Source: an uncultured Flavobacteriaceae bacterium
GTDB lineage: Bacteria > Bacteroidota > Bacteroidia > Flavobacteriales > Flavobacteriaceae
Assembly: GCA_947500385.1 (NCBI GenBank)
Contig: CANMSA010000005.1
Location: 124,001-188,000, forward strand
Direction: 5' to 3'
Length of the DNA: 64,000 nucleotides
Under the pieces are notes generated by a model. That model saw nothing but the letters and a program-made list of their open reading frames with translations, did not search any database and was not told the DNA's origin. A program made the position numbers and the translations under genes. The stretch's first letter is position 1; each line of letters begins with the position of its first letter. This document shows, in pieces, positions 55,701 through 63,927 of the stretch.

Positions 55701-56141
55701 TTTGGGTATTACACTTTCGTAGAACCCTTCATAGATGGGTATTACAAGGTAGGAGAAACGGGCAAGGCGCATGAATTGTTCGGTAAGCTCAAAAAAATAT
55801 ACCAAGAACGGCTCACCTATTATGCTGGCACTACCCTCGATGAGCAATATGGGAAAATAGATGAAATCATCGCCGATATGGAAGCGTATCGCAGGATTAT
55901 CGACATTCTTATCACGAACAGAGATCGGGAAATGGCCGAAAAGGAAACCCTTCTTTTCAATGAGTTCATCGACAAGTTCAGTCACTTTTACAAAGAGGAC
56001 ACCGAGGTGATTCCCCCTATCGAGGAAAGAATGGATCCCGACCTGAACGATACGGTTCAAATACCCGATTCTACGAGTATGGATAGTACGGGGTCAACTG
56101 ATCAAGCTTCGGATAGCGCGTCTACTACAGAAGGAAATTGA
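52761..56141 (+). CDS. DUF2723 family membrane protein (GT117-like)
   Basis: A 1126-residue protein of the DUF2723 family, classed by some as a polytopic glycosyltransferase-like family. The N-terminal half has about eleven helices; the diagnostic motif is NSFWDAGEYISTSAKLQVGHPPGAPL (about 32-57), with the acidic residue and HPPG typical of this family. The C-terminal half is a large soluble domain (GDNDTFPLWYAQEIEGYRTD, YFSGG) ending in an acidic Ser/Thr/Asp tail. It is expected to work on cell-envelope glycans or lipids, but no substrate is known. Transcribed alone, divergent from tRNA-Gln. Confidence 0.85.
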   Translation: MFSKNFEKWDTLLGWAVFFIALIVYTITVEPTNSFWDAGEYISTSAKLQVGHPPGAPLMQMIGAFFAMFTFGDDQLVARMVNYVSGVSSAFTILFMFWTITNLTRKLIGKSDVMTNSSAIAILGSGIVGSLAFTFSDSFWFNAVETEVYAMASFIMALLLWLGLKWTDTLDDARGNRWIILISFVVGLTFGIQFMGFLAIPSIGLLYYFKRYKTTTVPNFLVANVAVVGILMLVYKFSLTYILQLFGWSEVFFINNVGLPFNSGTIIMGLLFISVFYYALRYTRKHDFRTANTIVLCLMFLFLGFSSWLMLPIRANAKTVINENNPEDARALLAYYNREQYPGVDSPVYGTYYSDRFAESGDQEDEKPKYEKDEKTGKYVIVNYYKNATLGPNKKHRGLLPRMWSSQHAENYMKYFGALDFRMTQSNEELRKAVEQVKTGFANGEIDAEQYISFLNRFGDFLEVKPPTVWQNIQYMLEFQFGYMYWRYFMWNFTGKQNDVQGRYNGDGEWLSGIGFIDSIRLGSQDNLPSEVLDNKARNTYFFLPLLLGIIGLVFQISKNPKQFWVLFVFFMFTGIAIQFYTNPYIFQPRERDYSLVGSFYVFALWIGLGVYGLYDGFKQYLTPKILAPAVTIICLLAVPSVMAYQNWDDHDRSNRFTANASAKAYLDSCQKDAGAILFTIGDNDTFPLWYAQEIEGYRTDVRIVCTSLFETDWYIDQMKQQAYESDPIPSQIAHDKYRWGSRDVLYYQNVDPLFNKEISENRWMIQDFINWIDSDKAQTKLRHIIKQNGDIDAYSENSLNIVYYPTNKIRIPVNKRNVLESGLVKEKDADLIVDFIDIDLPQSAITKKSMMMLDIVANNDWKRPLYFSGGSFDNAEFIWMKDYLQLDGMAYKLVPIKTERTNGFEMGRIDTDLMYDIVTKWDWGNSGGEGVYHDPQTRIQGLSYRGNLARLVEKLLEENKTEKAKEIITMAMTRMPVEQFGYYTFVEPFIDGYYKVGETGKAHELFGKLKKIYQERLTYYAGTTLDEQYGKIDEIIADMEAYRRIIDILITNRDREMAEKETLLFNEFIDKFSHFYKEDTEVIPPIEERMDPDLNDTVQIPDSTSMDSTGSTDQASDSASTTEGN

Positions 56142-56304
56142 GTCCTAACAACCGGAAGGATAGATTTCTAGGAACATACGGTTTTTAGCCCCTTCGTTCG
56201 CGCGGGGTAGGTAGGTACGCATACGTGCGAGCATTCCTATCACCGACCCTATCTCCGCAAGCAAGTTTTAAAATAAAATTAAGTAGGAAGCGGTCTTAGA
56301 AAGC

Positions 56305-56601
56305 CTATACGTATTCGCTCAGGATGCCGATCAAGGTATTGGCATCTTGTTCGCCGCTCTGGCGCCATACCATTTCCCCTTTTTTGTAGATCATCAAGGT
56401 AGGCAATCCTTTAACCCGCAATGCTTGGGATAGTTCTTTATTCTTGTCGACATCGATTTTAATAATCTTTCCCTTATCCCCTAAAGCGGCCGCAACATCT
56501 TTTAAAACAGGATGCATTGCGGTAGATTGTTCGTTCCAATCGGCATAGAAATCTAACAGCACCGGAACCTTCGCATCTATAAGTTCACCAAATTTTGACA
56601 T
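56305..56601 (-). CDS. Thioredoxin-fold protein lacking active-site cysteines
   Basis: A 98-residue protein with a clear thioredoxin fold: VPVLLDFYADW, KIIKIDVDKNKELSQALRVKGLPTLMIYKKGE with the cis-Pro LPT, and an alpha-helical end. The active site that should read WCGPC is WNEQS: neither cysteine is present. The codons are TGG AAC GAA CAA TCT, with no frameshift. It cannot act as a dithiol reductase, so it may serve as a chaperone, scaffold or regulator (inference). A TACTTTTG box lies 24 bases upstream. Closest neighbours are the metallophosphoesterase and the DUF2723 gene. Confidence 0.85.
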   Translation of the reverse strand: MSKFGELIDAKVPVLLDFYADWNEQSTAMHPVLKDVAAALGDKGKIIKIDVDKNKELSQALRVKGLPTLMIYKKGEMVWRQSGEQDANTLIGILSEYV

Positions 56602-56624
56602 ATGTATAACATCAGGTTACAGAC

Positions 56625-56632
56625 CAAAAGTA
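56625..56632 (-). promoter_or_regulatory. Putative -7 box of the thioredoxin-like gene
   Basis: TACTTTTG on the minus strand fits TAnnTTTG, 23 bases before the ATG at 56601; no matching TTG upstream. Confidence 0.4.
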
Positions 56633-56693
56633 GTAAAAAATGTTAAATTGGTAAGAATAGTAGGCTTTTTGTGCGGTTTCAGCCTAGTTAAAA

Positions 56694-57923
56694 TCATGTT
56701 AACGATTTCTTTTTTAAAGTAATTACGGTGATTTCCGGCCAAATTCCGAACCTGCCCGGGTATCCAATAAAGCCAAAGCCGCGGTTCACATTAATGTATT
56801 GCCCCATCTGTTCATAGATGCCCGCCCATTGCTTGTAACGCCATTTTACGGGACTCCATTTAAACCAACCGGGAATTTCAACACCAAACTGCATCCCGTG
56901 GGTGTGACCGCTCAACGTAAGGTGGTAGTGGTATTCGTCGGGTATGACCTCCTCTTCCCAGTGCGAGGGATCATGACTCATTAAGATTTTAAAATCGTCT
57001 TTGGCAATATTGGAAGCGGCCTTTTTAAGATCGCCCGCTTTTTTGAATCCCCCCTTGCCCCAATTCTCTACACCGACCAAGGCAATTCGGCTACTATCTT
57101 TTTCAAGGTATCGGCTTTCGTTCAACAATAAATCAAATCCTATTTCCTTTTGTAGATCCTTTAAATCTTGAAGGTTCCTTTCTTTGGCCTCCTTGCTCTC
57201 CCATTGTACGTAATCCCCATAGTCATGATTGCCCAGAACGGAATACTTGCCGTCGGGGGCCTCCAACTTTTCAAAAATCGATTTCCAGGGAAGCATCTCC
57301 TCTGCTTTGTTGTTCACCATGTCCCCCGTAAAAAGCAATACATCGCTTTTTTGTTCATTGATCAAGTCGATTGCATAGGCCACCTTCTCTCGATTGTCAA
57401 AACTACCGCTGTGGACATCGGATATCTGCGTAATCCGATACCCGTCAAAAGCGGCGGGCAAATCATCATACTCCATCGTATATTTTAAGACCTTATAATT
57501 GTATTTCCCCTTGACCATACCGTACAGCAAGGCACCAAACGGAAGTGCCGCCAAACCCAATGCAATGCCGCTTACGAACTTGCGCCTAGAAGGCATTGTG
57601 GCCGTTTCCGTTGTTATTTTGGTATATCCAAGTACCATTAGCCGTACGATGTCTTCGATCAACATACCCAAGGTAAGCACCAGTGCCAAACAAAAGAACG
57701 AGAAGAAAACACCTCCTGCAATCGCCGTGGAGGGTTGTAAGGCGGCACCCGGCCGATACCCCACCACCTTAACGACTAAAAACACCCATGCCCCAACGAA
57801 CAAAACCAAGTACAACAAATGCACCCAAGGCGCTTTAAAAAGGGTTCGGAAGGCTTGAAATCCATACGTGGCAAAAAGGACGTAAAAAATTGATAGGATG
57901 GTAATAAAGCGTAGCATTCGCAA
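56694..57923 (-). CDS. Membrane metallophosphoesterase
   Basis: A 409-residue calcineurin-like phosphoesterase of the YkuE/YaeI-like type. The first 100 residues hold three hydrophobic helices; residues 111-136 read PSRRKFVSGIALGLAALPFG, resembling a twin-arginine segment before a fourth helix. The catalytic metal motifs follow in order: QISDVHSG (D169, H171), LLFTGDMVNN, GNHDYGDY, LMSHDPSHW and LSGHTHGMQFG. The catalytic domain probably faces the periplasm (inference). Substrate is unknown; relatives act on UDP-sugar lipids or cyclic nucleotides. Confidence 0.88.
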   Translation of the reverse strand: MRMLRFITILSIFYVLFATYGFQAFRTLFKAPWVHLLYLVLFVGAWVFLVVKVVGYRPGAALQPSTAIAGGVFFSFFCLALVLTLGMLIEDIVRLMVLGYTKITTETATMPSRRKFVSGIALGLAALPFGALLYGMVKGKYNYKVLKYTMEYDDLPAAFDGYRITQISDVHSGSFDNREKVAYAIDLINEQKSDVLLFTGDMVNNKAEEMLPWKSIFEKLEAPDGKYSVLGNHDYGDYVQWESKEAKERNLQDLKDLQKEIGFDLLLNESRYLEKDSSRIALVGVENWGKGGFKKAGDLKKAASNIAKDDFKILMSHDPSHWEEEVIPDEYHYHLTLSGHTHGMQFGVEIPGWFKWSPVKWRYKQWAGIYEQMGQYINVNRGFGFIGYPGRFGIWPEITVITLKKKSLT

Positions 57924-57974
57924 TTTTTTTTGTAAAGATATTTTTTTGAAGGTGACCGCTACAAAATTTTCGAT

Positions 57975-58697
57975 TTATTTAACGCTGGCCACTACCTTTG
58001 AAATGATATCGGCACTTGTTCGCAGCAACATCCCATCGGCCAAATTGTTCTTGGCACTCATAGGTACTTTGGCTTCTTTTTCCAGATGTCGCACTACTTC
58101 GGTTCCCGACAAATGAATTTCCCGGAATCCCCTTTCTTTGAAAAGCAATGCGTTATCCGAACGAATACCCGACCCGGGCATGATGGTACAAGAAGTTTTT
58201 TCCTGAAGCAGCGCTGCCAACAGGTCAATGCCTTCCAAAGCCGTTTTTTGCTGTCCGGAACTCAAAAGATGATCCACCCCCATCCCTTGCAATTGGTGCA
58301 AGGTCCGTATAGGATTCGGAACCCAATCAAAGGCCCTATGAAATGTAAAACCAAGTGGGCCTGCTGCCTTTACCAACTTTGCGGTTCGTTTGGCATCCAA
58401 GGTGAGATCTTTATGCAAAACACCCGACACTACCCCATCAAAACCAAGGCTTGCACAGAGTTCGATATCTTTTACCATACCATCAAACTCGGTATCGGAA
58501 TAAGTGAAGTCTCCGCTTCTAGGCCGTATGAGTACCCGCACCGGAATGCTAGTGCGTTCCCGTACACTTTTTAAAAGGCCAAAAGAAGGAGTTATACCGC
58601 CCACGCCAAGTTCTGTACAGAGCTCTATCCTATCCGCCCCTCCCTTTTCCGCGTTAAGGGCAGATTCAACTGAATTGGCACAAACTTCTACTAACAT
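57975..58697 (-). CDS. cutC: CutC family protein
   Basis: A 240-residue TIM-barrel protein of the CutC family, begun at MLVEVCANSVESALNAEKGG. Family segments seen are GADRIELCTELGVGGITPS, VRVLIRPRSGDFTYSD, GFTFHRAFDW, LLSSGQQKTALEGI and IMPGSGIRSDNA. CutC was named for copper homeostasis in E. coli, but that role is disputed and it may be an enzyme of unknown substrate. An in-frame ATG at 58733 exists, but the family begins at 58697. Divergent from the asparaginase gene. Confidence 0.9.
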   Translation of the reverse strand: MLVEVCANSVESALNAEKGGADRIELCTELGVGGITPSFGLLKSVRERTSIPVRVLIRPRSGDFTYSDTEFDGMVKDIELCASLGFDGVVSGVLHKDLTLDAKRTAKLVKAAGPLGFTFHRAFDWVPNPIRTLHQLQGMGVDHLLSSGQQKTALEGIDLLAALLQEKTSCTIMPGSGIRSDNALLFKERGFREIHLSGTEVVRHLEKEAKVPMSAKNNLADGMLLRTSADIISKVVASVK

Positions 58698-58830
58698 AAA
58701 AAGTTCAAGTTCAGGTATTAAGTAGACGCTCAATATCCGTATTTAGGGTTTTACAATTCCGTATCCTAAATCGGGCGACTAAAACAATAAGTCCTATATT
58801 TAGTGCACTAAAAATAACCATACTGCCCCT

Positions 58831-59823
58831 ATGAAACGAAGAAACTTTCTAAAAAATTCCACTACCGGTACGGCAGGTCTTCTGGCTTCCCCATTATTGG
58901 CCTCCTGTAGCGATTCAAAAAAAGAAAATCTGTCGCTGAGTGAACAACCAACCCTGAAACCAATTGTTATTTGTACATGGGATTTTCACAATGCTTCTGC
59001 AAAAGCTTGGGAGGTACTCGAAAAAGGAGGCAGTGCACTGGATGCCGTGGAGCAAGGCGTTATGATCGAAGAAGCGGATATTGAAAACCAGACCGTAGGC
59101 ATTGGTGGTCGCCCAGACCGGGACGGCAAAGTAACCTTGGATGCCTGCATCATGGACAAGGATGGGAATTGTGGAGCGGTATTATGTATGCAAAACATCG
59201 CCCACCCCATAGCCGTGGCCCGAAAAGTAATGGAAGAGACGCCCCATGTAATGCTGGCGGGAAAAGGGGCCGAACAGTTCGCATACGAGCAGGGTTTTGA
59301 AAAGACCGACCTATTGACCGAAAAATCTAGAAAAGAATGGATCGAGTGGCAAAAAACGGCGCAATACAAACCCATTATCAATATTGAAAATCACGACACG
59401 ATCGGCATGCTCGCCATCGATGCCAACGGGGATATTTCCGGAGCCTGTACCACCAGCGGCATGGCCTATAAAATGAGCGGTCGTGTAGGTGATTCGCCCA
59501 TCATCGGTGCAGGGCTCTATGTTGACAATGAAGTTGGTGGGGCCACCGCTACCGGCGTTGGCGAAGAAGTAGTACGCACCGTAGGGAGTTTTTTGATCGT
59601 TGAATTGATGCGGCAAGGCAAATCGCCACAAGAGGCTTGTGAAGAAGGGGTAAAACGAATTATCGCGAAGAACAAGGACCAACAAGACTTTCAAATTGGT
59701 TTCATCGCCATCAATAAAAAAGGAGAAACGGGCGGCTATTGCATTCAACCGGGCTTTACCTATCGCACCTATTCAAAAGAAGGGCATGTAAACAACCCGG
59801 CAGGATCCTATATTAAAGCGTAA
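58831..59823 (+). CDS. N4-(beta-N-acetylglucosaminyl)-L-asparaginase (glycosylasparaginase)
   Basis: An Ntn-hydrolase that splits the GlcNAc-Asn bond of N-linked glycoproteins. The 330-residue protein begins with RRNFLKN (Tat-like twin Arg) and ends its export segment with LLASC (C26), suggesting a lipoprotein. The autocleavage nucleophile T190 lies in NIENHDTIGMLAID, and the substrate pocket is represented by GRVGDSPIIGAGLYVDNEVG. Flavobacterial glycosylasparaginase is a characterised relative. A TATATTTA box (58795-58802, one mismatch) is the only promoter candidate. It is followed 10 bases downstream by the HEPN-motif gene. Confidence 0.92.
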   Translation: MKRRNFLKNSTTGTAGLLASPLLASCSDSKKENLSLSEQPTLKPIVICTWDFHNASAKAWEVLEKGGSALDAVEQGVMIEEADIENQTVGIGGRPDRDGKVTLDACIMDKDGNCGAVLCMQNIAHPIAVARKVMEETPHVMLAGKGAEQFAYEQGFEKTDLLTEKSRKEWIEWQKTAQYKPIINIENHDTIGMLAIDANGDISGACTTSGMAYKMSGRVGDSPIIGAGLYVDNEVGGATATGVGEEVVRTVGSFLIVELMRQGKSPQEACEEGVKRIIAKNKDQQDFQIGFIAINKKGETGGYCIQPGFTYRTYSKEGHVNNPAGSYIKA

Positions 59824-59833
59824 CAAAAACAGA

Positions 59834-61090
59834 ATGGCCTTAAAGATAAAGGACAAGAACCGACAAAACTTTGATGTTATTTTCGGAAAACTCAAATCAA
59901 CCTTTTCACTCACCGAAAATGGCAGATTAATTCCAAACGACATTTTTCATGGCCATAGATTGGAGTGGATGTTACTCTCAATTATTGACTTTGGACCAAA
60001 TCTAGCCCCTTCATCGCAAAAGGAAATATTGTGGAAAGCACTTACCGAAGTTTTCAAAAACAAAGAATATTCCCAAGAGGTATTCATAAAGGAGCTAACA
60101 AAAAGCTATCTTGATCATAAACGGAAAAAGAAAAAAACTTTCCGTTTACTAATAACAATTTCAATCAGAAGTCTACCATTTAGAAGGTTAAAATTAGGGA
60201 ATGCACAGTTGATTTTTCATGGAAAAAAATTTCCAAGAAAGTATCAAACAAGTAGAGACAACTTAATTCGAACAAAACAATTGGATAAGGATGAGCTAGA
60301 TTATCTAAAAATATCGGTAGTTCAGGATTCTAGTAATTTTAAAGATTCTTTTTGGGAGTGTATTGAGGCTTTTGAAGTTTTTCGAGCTTTTTTGTGTTTG
60401 GAACTTAACAAAGCTATTGAAGTAGAAGCACCTTCAAAACAACAAGAATGTATCAATGTTGTTAAATTAGGGGAGGTGTTTACATTGCATGAAGATGATG
60501 GTAATTGTATTGATAATGATTGTTTTTGGTATCAAAAAGACTATCAAAAACTTGTTTCAAAAGATCTAAAATCATCGGATTTAAAGGCAATTAGAGAGCC
60601 CTTACGTGATATGGTTAGACTTTACAATAAGTGCAAAATCAAACATCAAACTAGTTTGAGGCAGGCCCTAAACCTCTATGTTTATGCCTTTGATGAAAGG
60701 GATCATCATCTTTGTTTCGTGAGAGCTTGGACGGTACTAGAAAAACTCCTTTGTACGCATATGAACGATACAATAATCAAACGTATTAGTGTGCTTTATG
60801 AAAAAAAAATATTTGTTATACAAGAATTGGAATGTTTGAGAACGTTTAGGAACGAGTTAACCCACTCAGGAAGACATTGGTTTACTTCCGAGTTTCCTTG
60901 TTACAGCATTCAGAGATTTATTCTACATTTAATTGAATTTAATCTTAAGTTTGCTGGTTTTTTGAAAAACATTCAAGAATCTGCTGAACTCTTAGATAAC
61001 TTGAAACTGGATGGAAAGACCTTACAACTAAAAGACAAACTGATAACAAAAAGTCTCCACATTATAGAGAATAGAGAAAACAAACACTAA
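59834..61090 (+). CDS. HEPN-motif protein of unknown function, coupled to polA
   Basis: A 418-residue soluble protein with no recognised N-terminal family. The C-terminal third is helical and contains YAFDERDHHLCFVRAWTVLEKLL and then RTFRNELTHSG, where R339 and H344 form an Rx4H motif typical of HEPN ribonuclease domains (Apea-like forms in particular). The N-terminal 250 residues include a KRKKKK patch. Base composition is AT-rich: the 60 bases from 60481 contain 16 G/C versus 34 in the polA line at 63181. The stop codon overlaps the polA ATG as TAATG, and the gene starts 10 bases after the asparaginase stop. A defence or stress RNase is a reasonable hypothesis; HEPN activity is not proved by the motif alone. 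Confidence 0.7.
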   Translation: MALKIKDKNRQNFDVIFGKLKSTFSLTENGRLIPNDIFHGHRLEWMLLSIIDFGPNLAPSSQKEILWKALTEVFKNKEYSQEVFIKELTKSYLDHKRKKKKTFRLLITISIRSLPFRRLKLGNAQLIFHGKKFPRKYQTSRDNLIRTKQLDKDELDYLKISVVQDSSNFKDSFWECIEAFEVFRAFLCLELNKAIEVEAPSKQQECINVVKLGEVFTLHEDDGNCIDNDCFWYQKDYQKLVSKDLKSSDLKAIREPLRDMVRLYNKCKIKHQTSLRQALNLYVYAFDERDHHLCFVRAWTVLEKLLCTHMNDTIIKRISVLYEKKIFVIQELECLRTFRNELTHSGRHWFTSEFPCYSIQRFILHLIEFNLKFAGFLKNIQESAELLDNLKLDGKTLQLKDKLITKSLHIIENRENKH

Positions 61091-63927
61091 TGGCAGAACA
61101 AAAACGACTTTTCTTATTAGATGCCTATGCATTGATTTTTAGAGGCTACTATGCCTTGATCAAGAATCCCAGAATCAACTCCAAGGGAATGGATACCTCC
61201 GCGATCATGGGTTTTATGAACTCCTTGTTCGATGTGATCAAGCGCGAAAAGCCCGACCATTTGGCGGTTTGCTTTGACAAAGGCGGAAGCGCTGAACGTA
61301 CGGAGCTCTTCCCCGAGTACAAAGCAAATAGAAACGAGACCCCCGACGCCATAAAGATTGCCGTTCCTTATATCCAAGACATCTTAAATGCCATGCATAT
61401 TCCGGTGGTGGTCAAAGAAGGCTGGGAGGCCGATGATATCATCGGTACCCTATCAAAGCAGGCCGAAAAAGAAGATTACAAAGTTTTTATGGTAACCCCG
61501 GATAAGGATTTTGGACAATTGGTTTCCGAAAACATTTTCATGTACCGCCCCGCACGAATGGGCAACGGTATTGAAATTTGGGGCATTCCTGAAATTCAAA
61601 AACGCTTTGGAGTAGAAAAACCTGAGCAAGTAATCGATTATTTGGGCATGATGGGAGATGCCAGCGACAACATTCCGGGCCTCCCTGGAGTAGGTGATAA
61701 AACCGCCAAAAAATTCCTGGCAGAATTTGGTTCCATGGAGAACCTTTTGGCCAACACCGATAAGCTCAAAGGAAAAATGAAAGAGAAGGTCGAAGAAAAC
61801 GGTGCGTTGGGGTTGCTTTCAAAAAAACTGGCCACCATTAGTTTGGATGTTGATGTCACTTTTGACGCCAAAGACTACGAAATGTGTGAACCCGACAGCC
61901 AAAAGGTTCAGACCATTTTTGAAGAGCTCGAATTCCGAAGATTGAAAGATCAGTTTCTAAAAATATTCTCTACTGAAGCGGCAGAACCGCAAAAAGATTC
62001 AGGAAATGCGCCCGCCCCAAAATCAGCACCCAAGGAAGCGGGCGGCGGTCAATTTTCATTATTCGGGGGAGATCCCTCCGATGCGGCCGGGACCATCAAA
62101 GATTACAACAGCCGAAAAACCATCGCAGATGTCGCCCATAGCTATCAGAGTGTTGCCCCAGGAATGGGAATGAAACTATTTATGCAAAACTTGATGAAAC
62201 AAACCGCCGTTTGTTTTGATACCGAAACCACCGGTTTGAACCCTTTGACAGCCGAATTGGTCGGGATTGCCTTTTCGTGGGAAGCCACTAAAGGTTTTTA
62301 CATTCCTTTTCCCGAGGATAAAAACGAAGCGCAGGAAATCATTGAACAATTACGCCCGTTCTTTGAATCGGAGGCCATCGAAAAAATTGGTCAGAACCTA
62401 AAGTATGACATCAAAGTACTGCACAAATACGATGTGAAGGTAAAAGGAAAATTCTTTGACACTATGTTGGCGCATTACCTTATTAACCCCGACATGCGGC
62501 ATAATATGGATGTACTTGCGGAAACCTACCTGAACTACACCCCGGTATCCATTACCGAATTGATCGGTAAAAAAGGTAAGAACCAATTGAGCATGCGCGA
62601 TGTTTCGCTGGAAAAACAAACCGAGTATGCCGTCGAAGATGCGGATATCACCTTGCAACTCGCTTCCCATTTTAGACCGGAACTAAAGGAAGCCAGCACG
62701 GAAGATCTATTCAATGACATTGAAATTCCCTTGCTGCATGTTTTGGCGGATATGGAATTGGAGGGAATCAATCTGGATCAAAAATTCTTGAACTCACTTT
62801 CTGAAGACCTCAACAATGACATCGAATCCTTAGAAAAGAAAATCTACGAAGCTGCAGAGGTAGAGTTCAATATTGGATCGCCAAAGCAATTGGGGGAAAT
62901 ACTGTTTGACAAAATGAAGTTGGTCGACAAGCCCAAAAAGACCAAAACAGGCCAATATTCCACGGCAGAAGATGTGCTTTCCTATTTGGCCAAAGACCAT
63001 GAGATCATTCAAAATGTCCTGGATTACCGCGGCCTCTCCAAATTGAAGAGCACCTATGTAGACGCCTTGCCCTTGCAGGTAGAAGAAAGCACCGGCAGGG
63101 TACATACCGATTATATGCAGACCGTCGCCGCAACCGGAAGATTGAGCAGCAACAATCCGAACTTACAGAACATCCCGATTCGTACAGAGCGGGGAAGGCA
63201 GGTTCGCAAGGCGTTTGTTCCCAAGAATGACGACTACACCTTACTTGCGGCGGATTATTCCCAAATAGAACTGCGTATCATTGCAGCCCTGAGCGAGGAG
63301 ACCACCATGATAGAAGCCTTTAAGAACGGAGAAGACATTCATGCCTCGACAGCGGCCAAGGTATTTGACGTTCCGTTAGAGGAGGTAACCCGAGAGCAAC
63401 GAAGCAATGCCAAAACGGTCAACTTCGGAATCATTTACGGGGTATCGGCCTTTGGATTAAGCAACCAAACCGACCTATCGCGGTCAGAGGCCAAAGAGCT
63501 GATCGAAACCTATTACGCTACCTACCCAAAATTACGGAACTATATGGGCGAACAGGTAGATTTTGCCAGAGACAACGGCTACGTGCAAACGGTATTGGGC
63601 CGTCGCAGGTATTTAAAGGCCATCAACGGCAGCAATGCCATTGTGCGGGGGGCAGCAGAACGCAATGCCGTTAACGCCCCTATTCAAGGAAGTGCGGCCG
63701 ACATTATTAAGCTGGCCATGATCAATATTCATAAAAAACTGGCAAGTGGTAACTTTAAAAGCAAGATGTTGTTACAGGTACATGATGAATTGGTATTCGA
63801 TGCGTACAAGCCCGAATTGGAAGCGTTGAAGGCTATGGTAAAGTCCGAAATGGAAAATGCCTATAGCATGGCAGTACCGCTCGATGTTGAAATGGGCGTA
63901 GGCAATGATTGGTTGGAGGCGCATTAA
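61090..63927 (+). CDS. polA: DNA polymerase I
   Basis: A 945-residue family A polymerase for Okazaki-fragment maturation and gap repair. Domains: 5'-3' exonuclease (about 1-290, DAYALIFRGYYA, DNIPGLPGVGDKTAKKFL), 3'-5' proofreading exonuclease with D377 in CFDTETTGLNP, GQNLKYDIKVL and YAVEDADITLQL (all DEDD residues present), and the polymerase domain with motif A DYSQIELRIIAALSEE (D722), motif B RRSNAKTVNFGIIYG-like (QRSNAKTVNFGIIYG) and motif C QVHDELVFD (D899). Proofreading is therefore probably active. Its ATG overlaps the stop of the HEPN-motif gene by one base, implying translational coupling. The 73 bases after the stop show only a weak TACTTTTG box at 63971-63978. Confidence 0.97.
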   Translation: MAEQKRLFLLDAYALIFRGYYALIKNPRINSKGMDTSAIMGFMNSLFDVIKREKPDHLAVCFDKGGSAERTELFPEYKANRNETPDAIKIAVPYIQDILNAMHIPVVVKEGWEADDIIGTLSKQAEKEDYKVFMVTPDKDFGQLVSENIFMYRPARMGNGIEIWGIPEIQKRFGVEKPEQVIDYLGMMGDASDNIPGLPGVGDKTAKKFLAEFGSMENLLANTDKLKGKMKEKVEENGALGLLSKKLATISLDVDVTFDAKDYEMCEPDSQKVQTIFEELEFRRLKDQFLKIFSTEAAEPQKDSGNAPAPKSAPKEAGGGQFSLFGGDPSDAAGTIKDYNSRKTIADVAHSYQSVAPGMGMKLFMQNLMKQTAVCFDTETTGLNPLTAELVGIAFSWEATKGFYIPFPEDKNEAQEIIEQLRPFFESEAIEKIGQNLKYDIKVLHKYDVKVKGKFFDTMLAHYLINPDMRHNMDVLAETYLNYTPVSITELIGKKGKNQLSMRDVSLEKQTEYAVEDADITLQLASHFRPELKEASTEDLFNDIEIPLLHVLADMELEGINLDQKFLNSLSEDLNNDIESLEKKIYEAAEVEFNIGSPKQLGEILFDKMKLVDKPKKTKTGQYSTAEDVLSYLAKDHEIIQNVLDYRGLSKLKSTYVDALPLQVEESTGRVHTDYMQTVAATGRLSSNNPNLQNIPIRTERGRQVRKAFVPKNDDYTLLAADYSQIELRIIAALSEETTMIEAFKNGEDIHASTAAKVFDVPLEEVTREQRSNAKTVNFGIIYGVSAFGLSNQTDLSRSEAKELIETYYATYPKLRNYMGEQVDFARDNGYVQTVLGRRRYLKAINGSNAIVRGAAERNAVNAPIQGSAADIIKLAMINIHKKLASGNFKSKMLLQVHDELVFDAYKPELEALKAMVKSEMENAYSMAVPLDVEMGVGNDWLEAH

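Noticed and set aside
56305-56601. Frameshifted or pseudogenised thioredoxin
   Set aside because: The frame is intact across the active-site region and the fold's other conserved residues are kept.
59834-61090. HEPN-MNT toxin-antitoxin pair
   Set aside because: No minimal nucleotidyltransferase or other small partner is next to the HEPN-motif gene.
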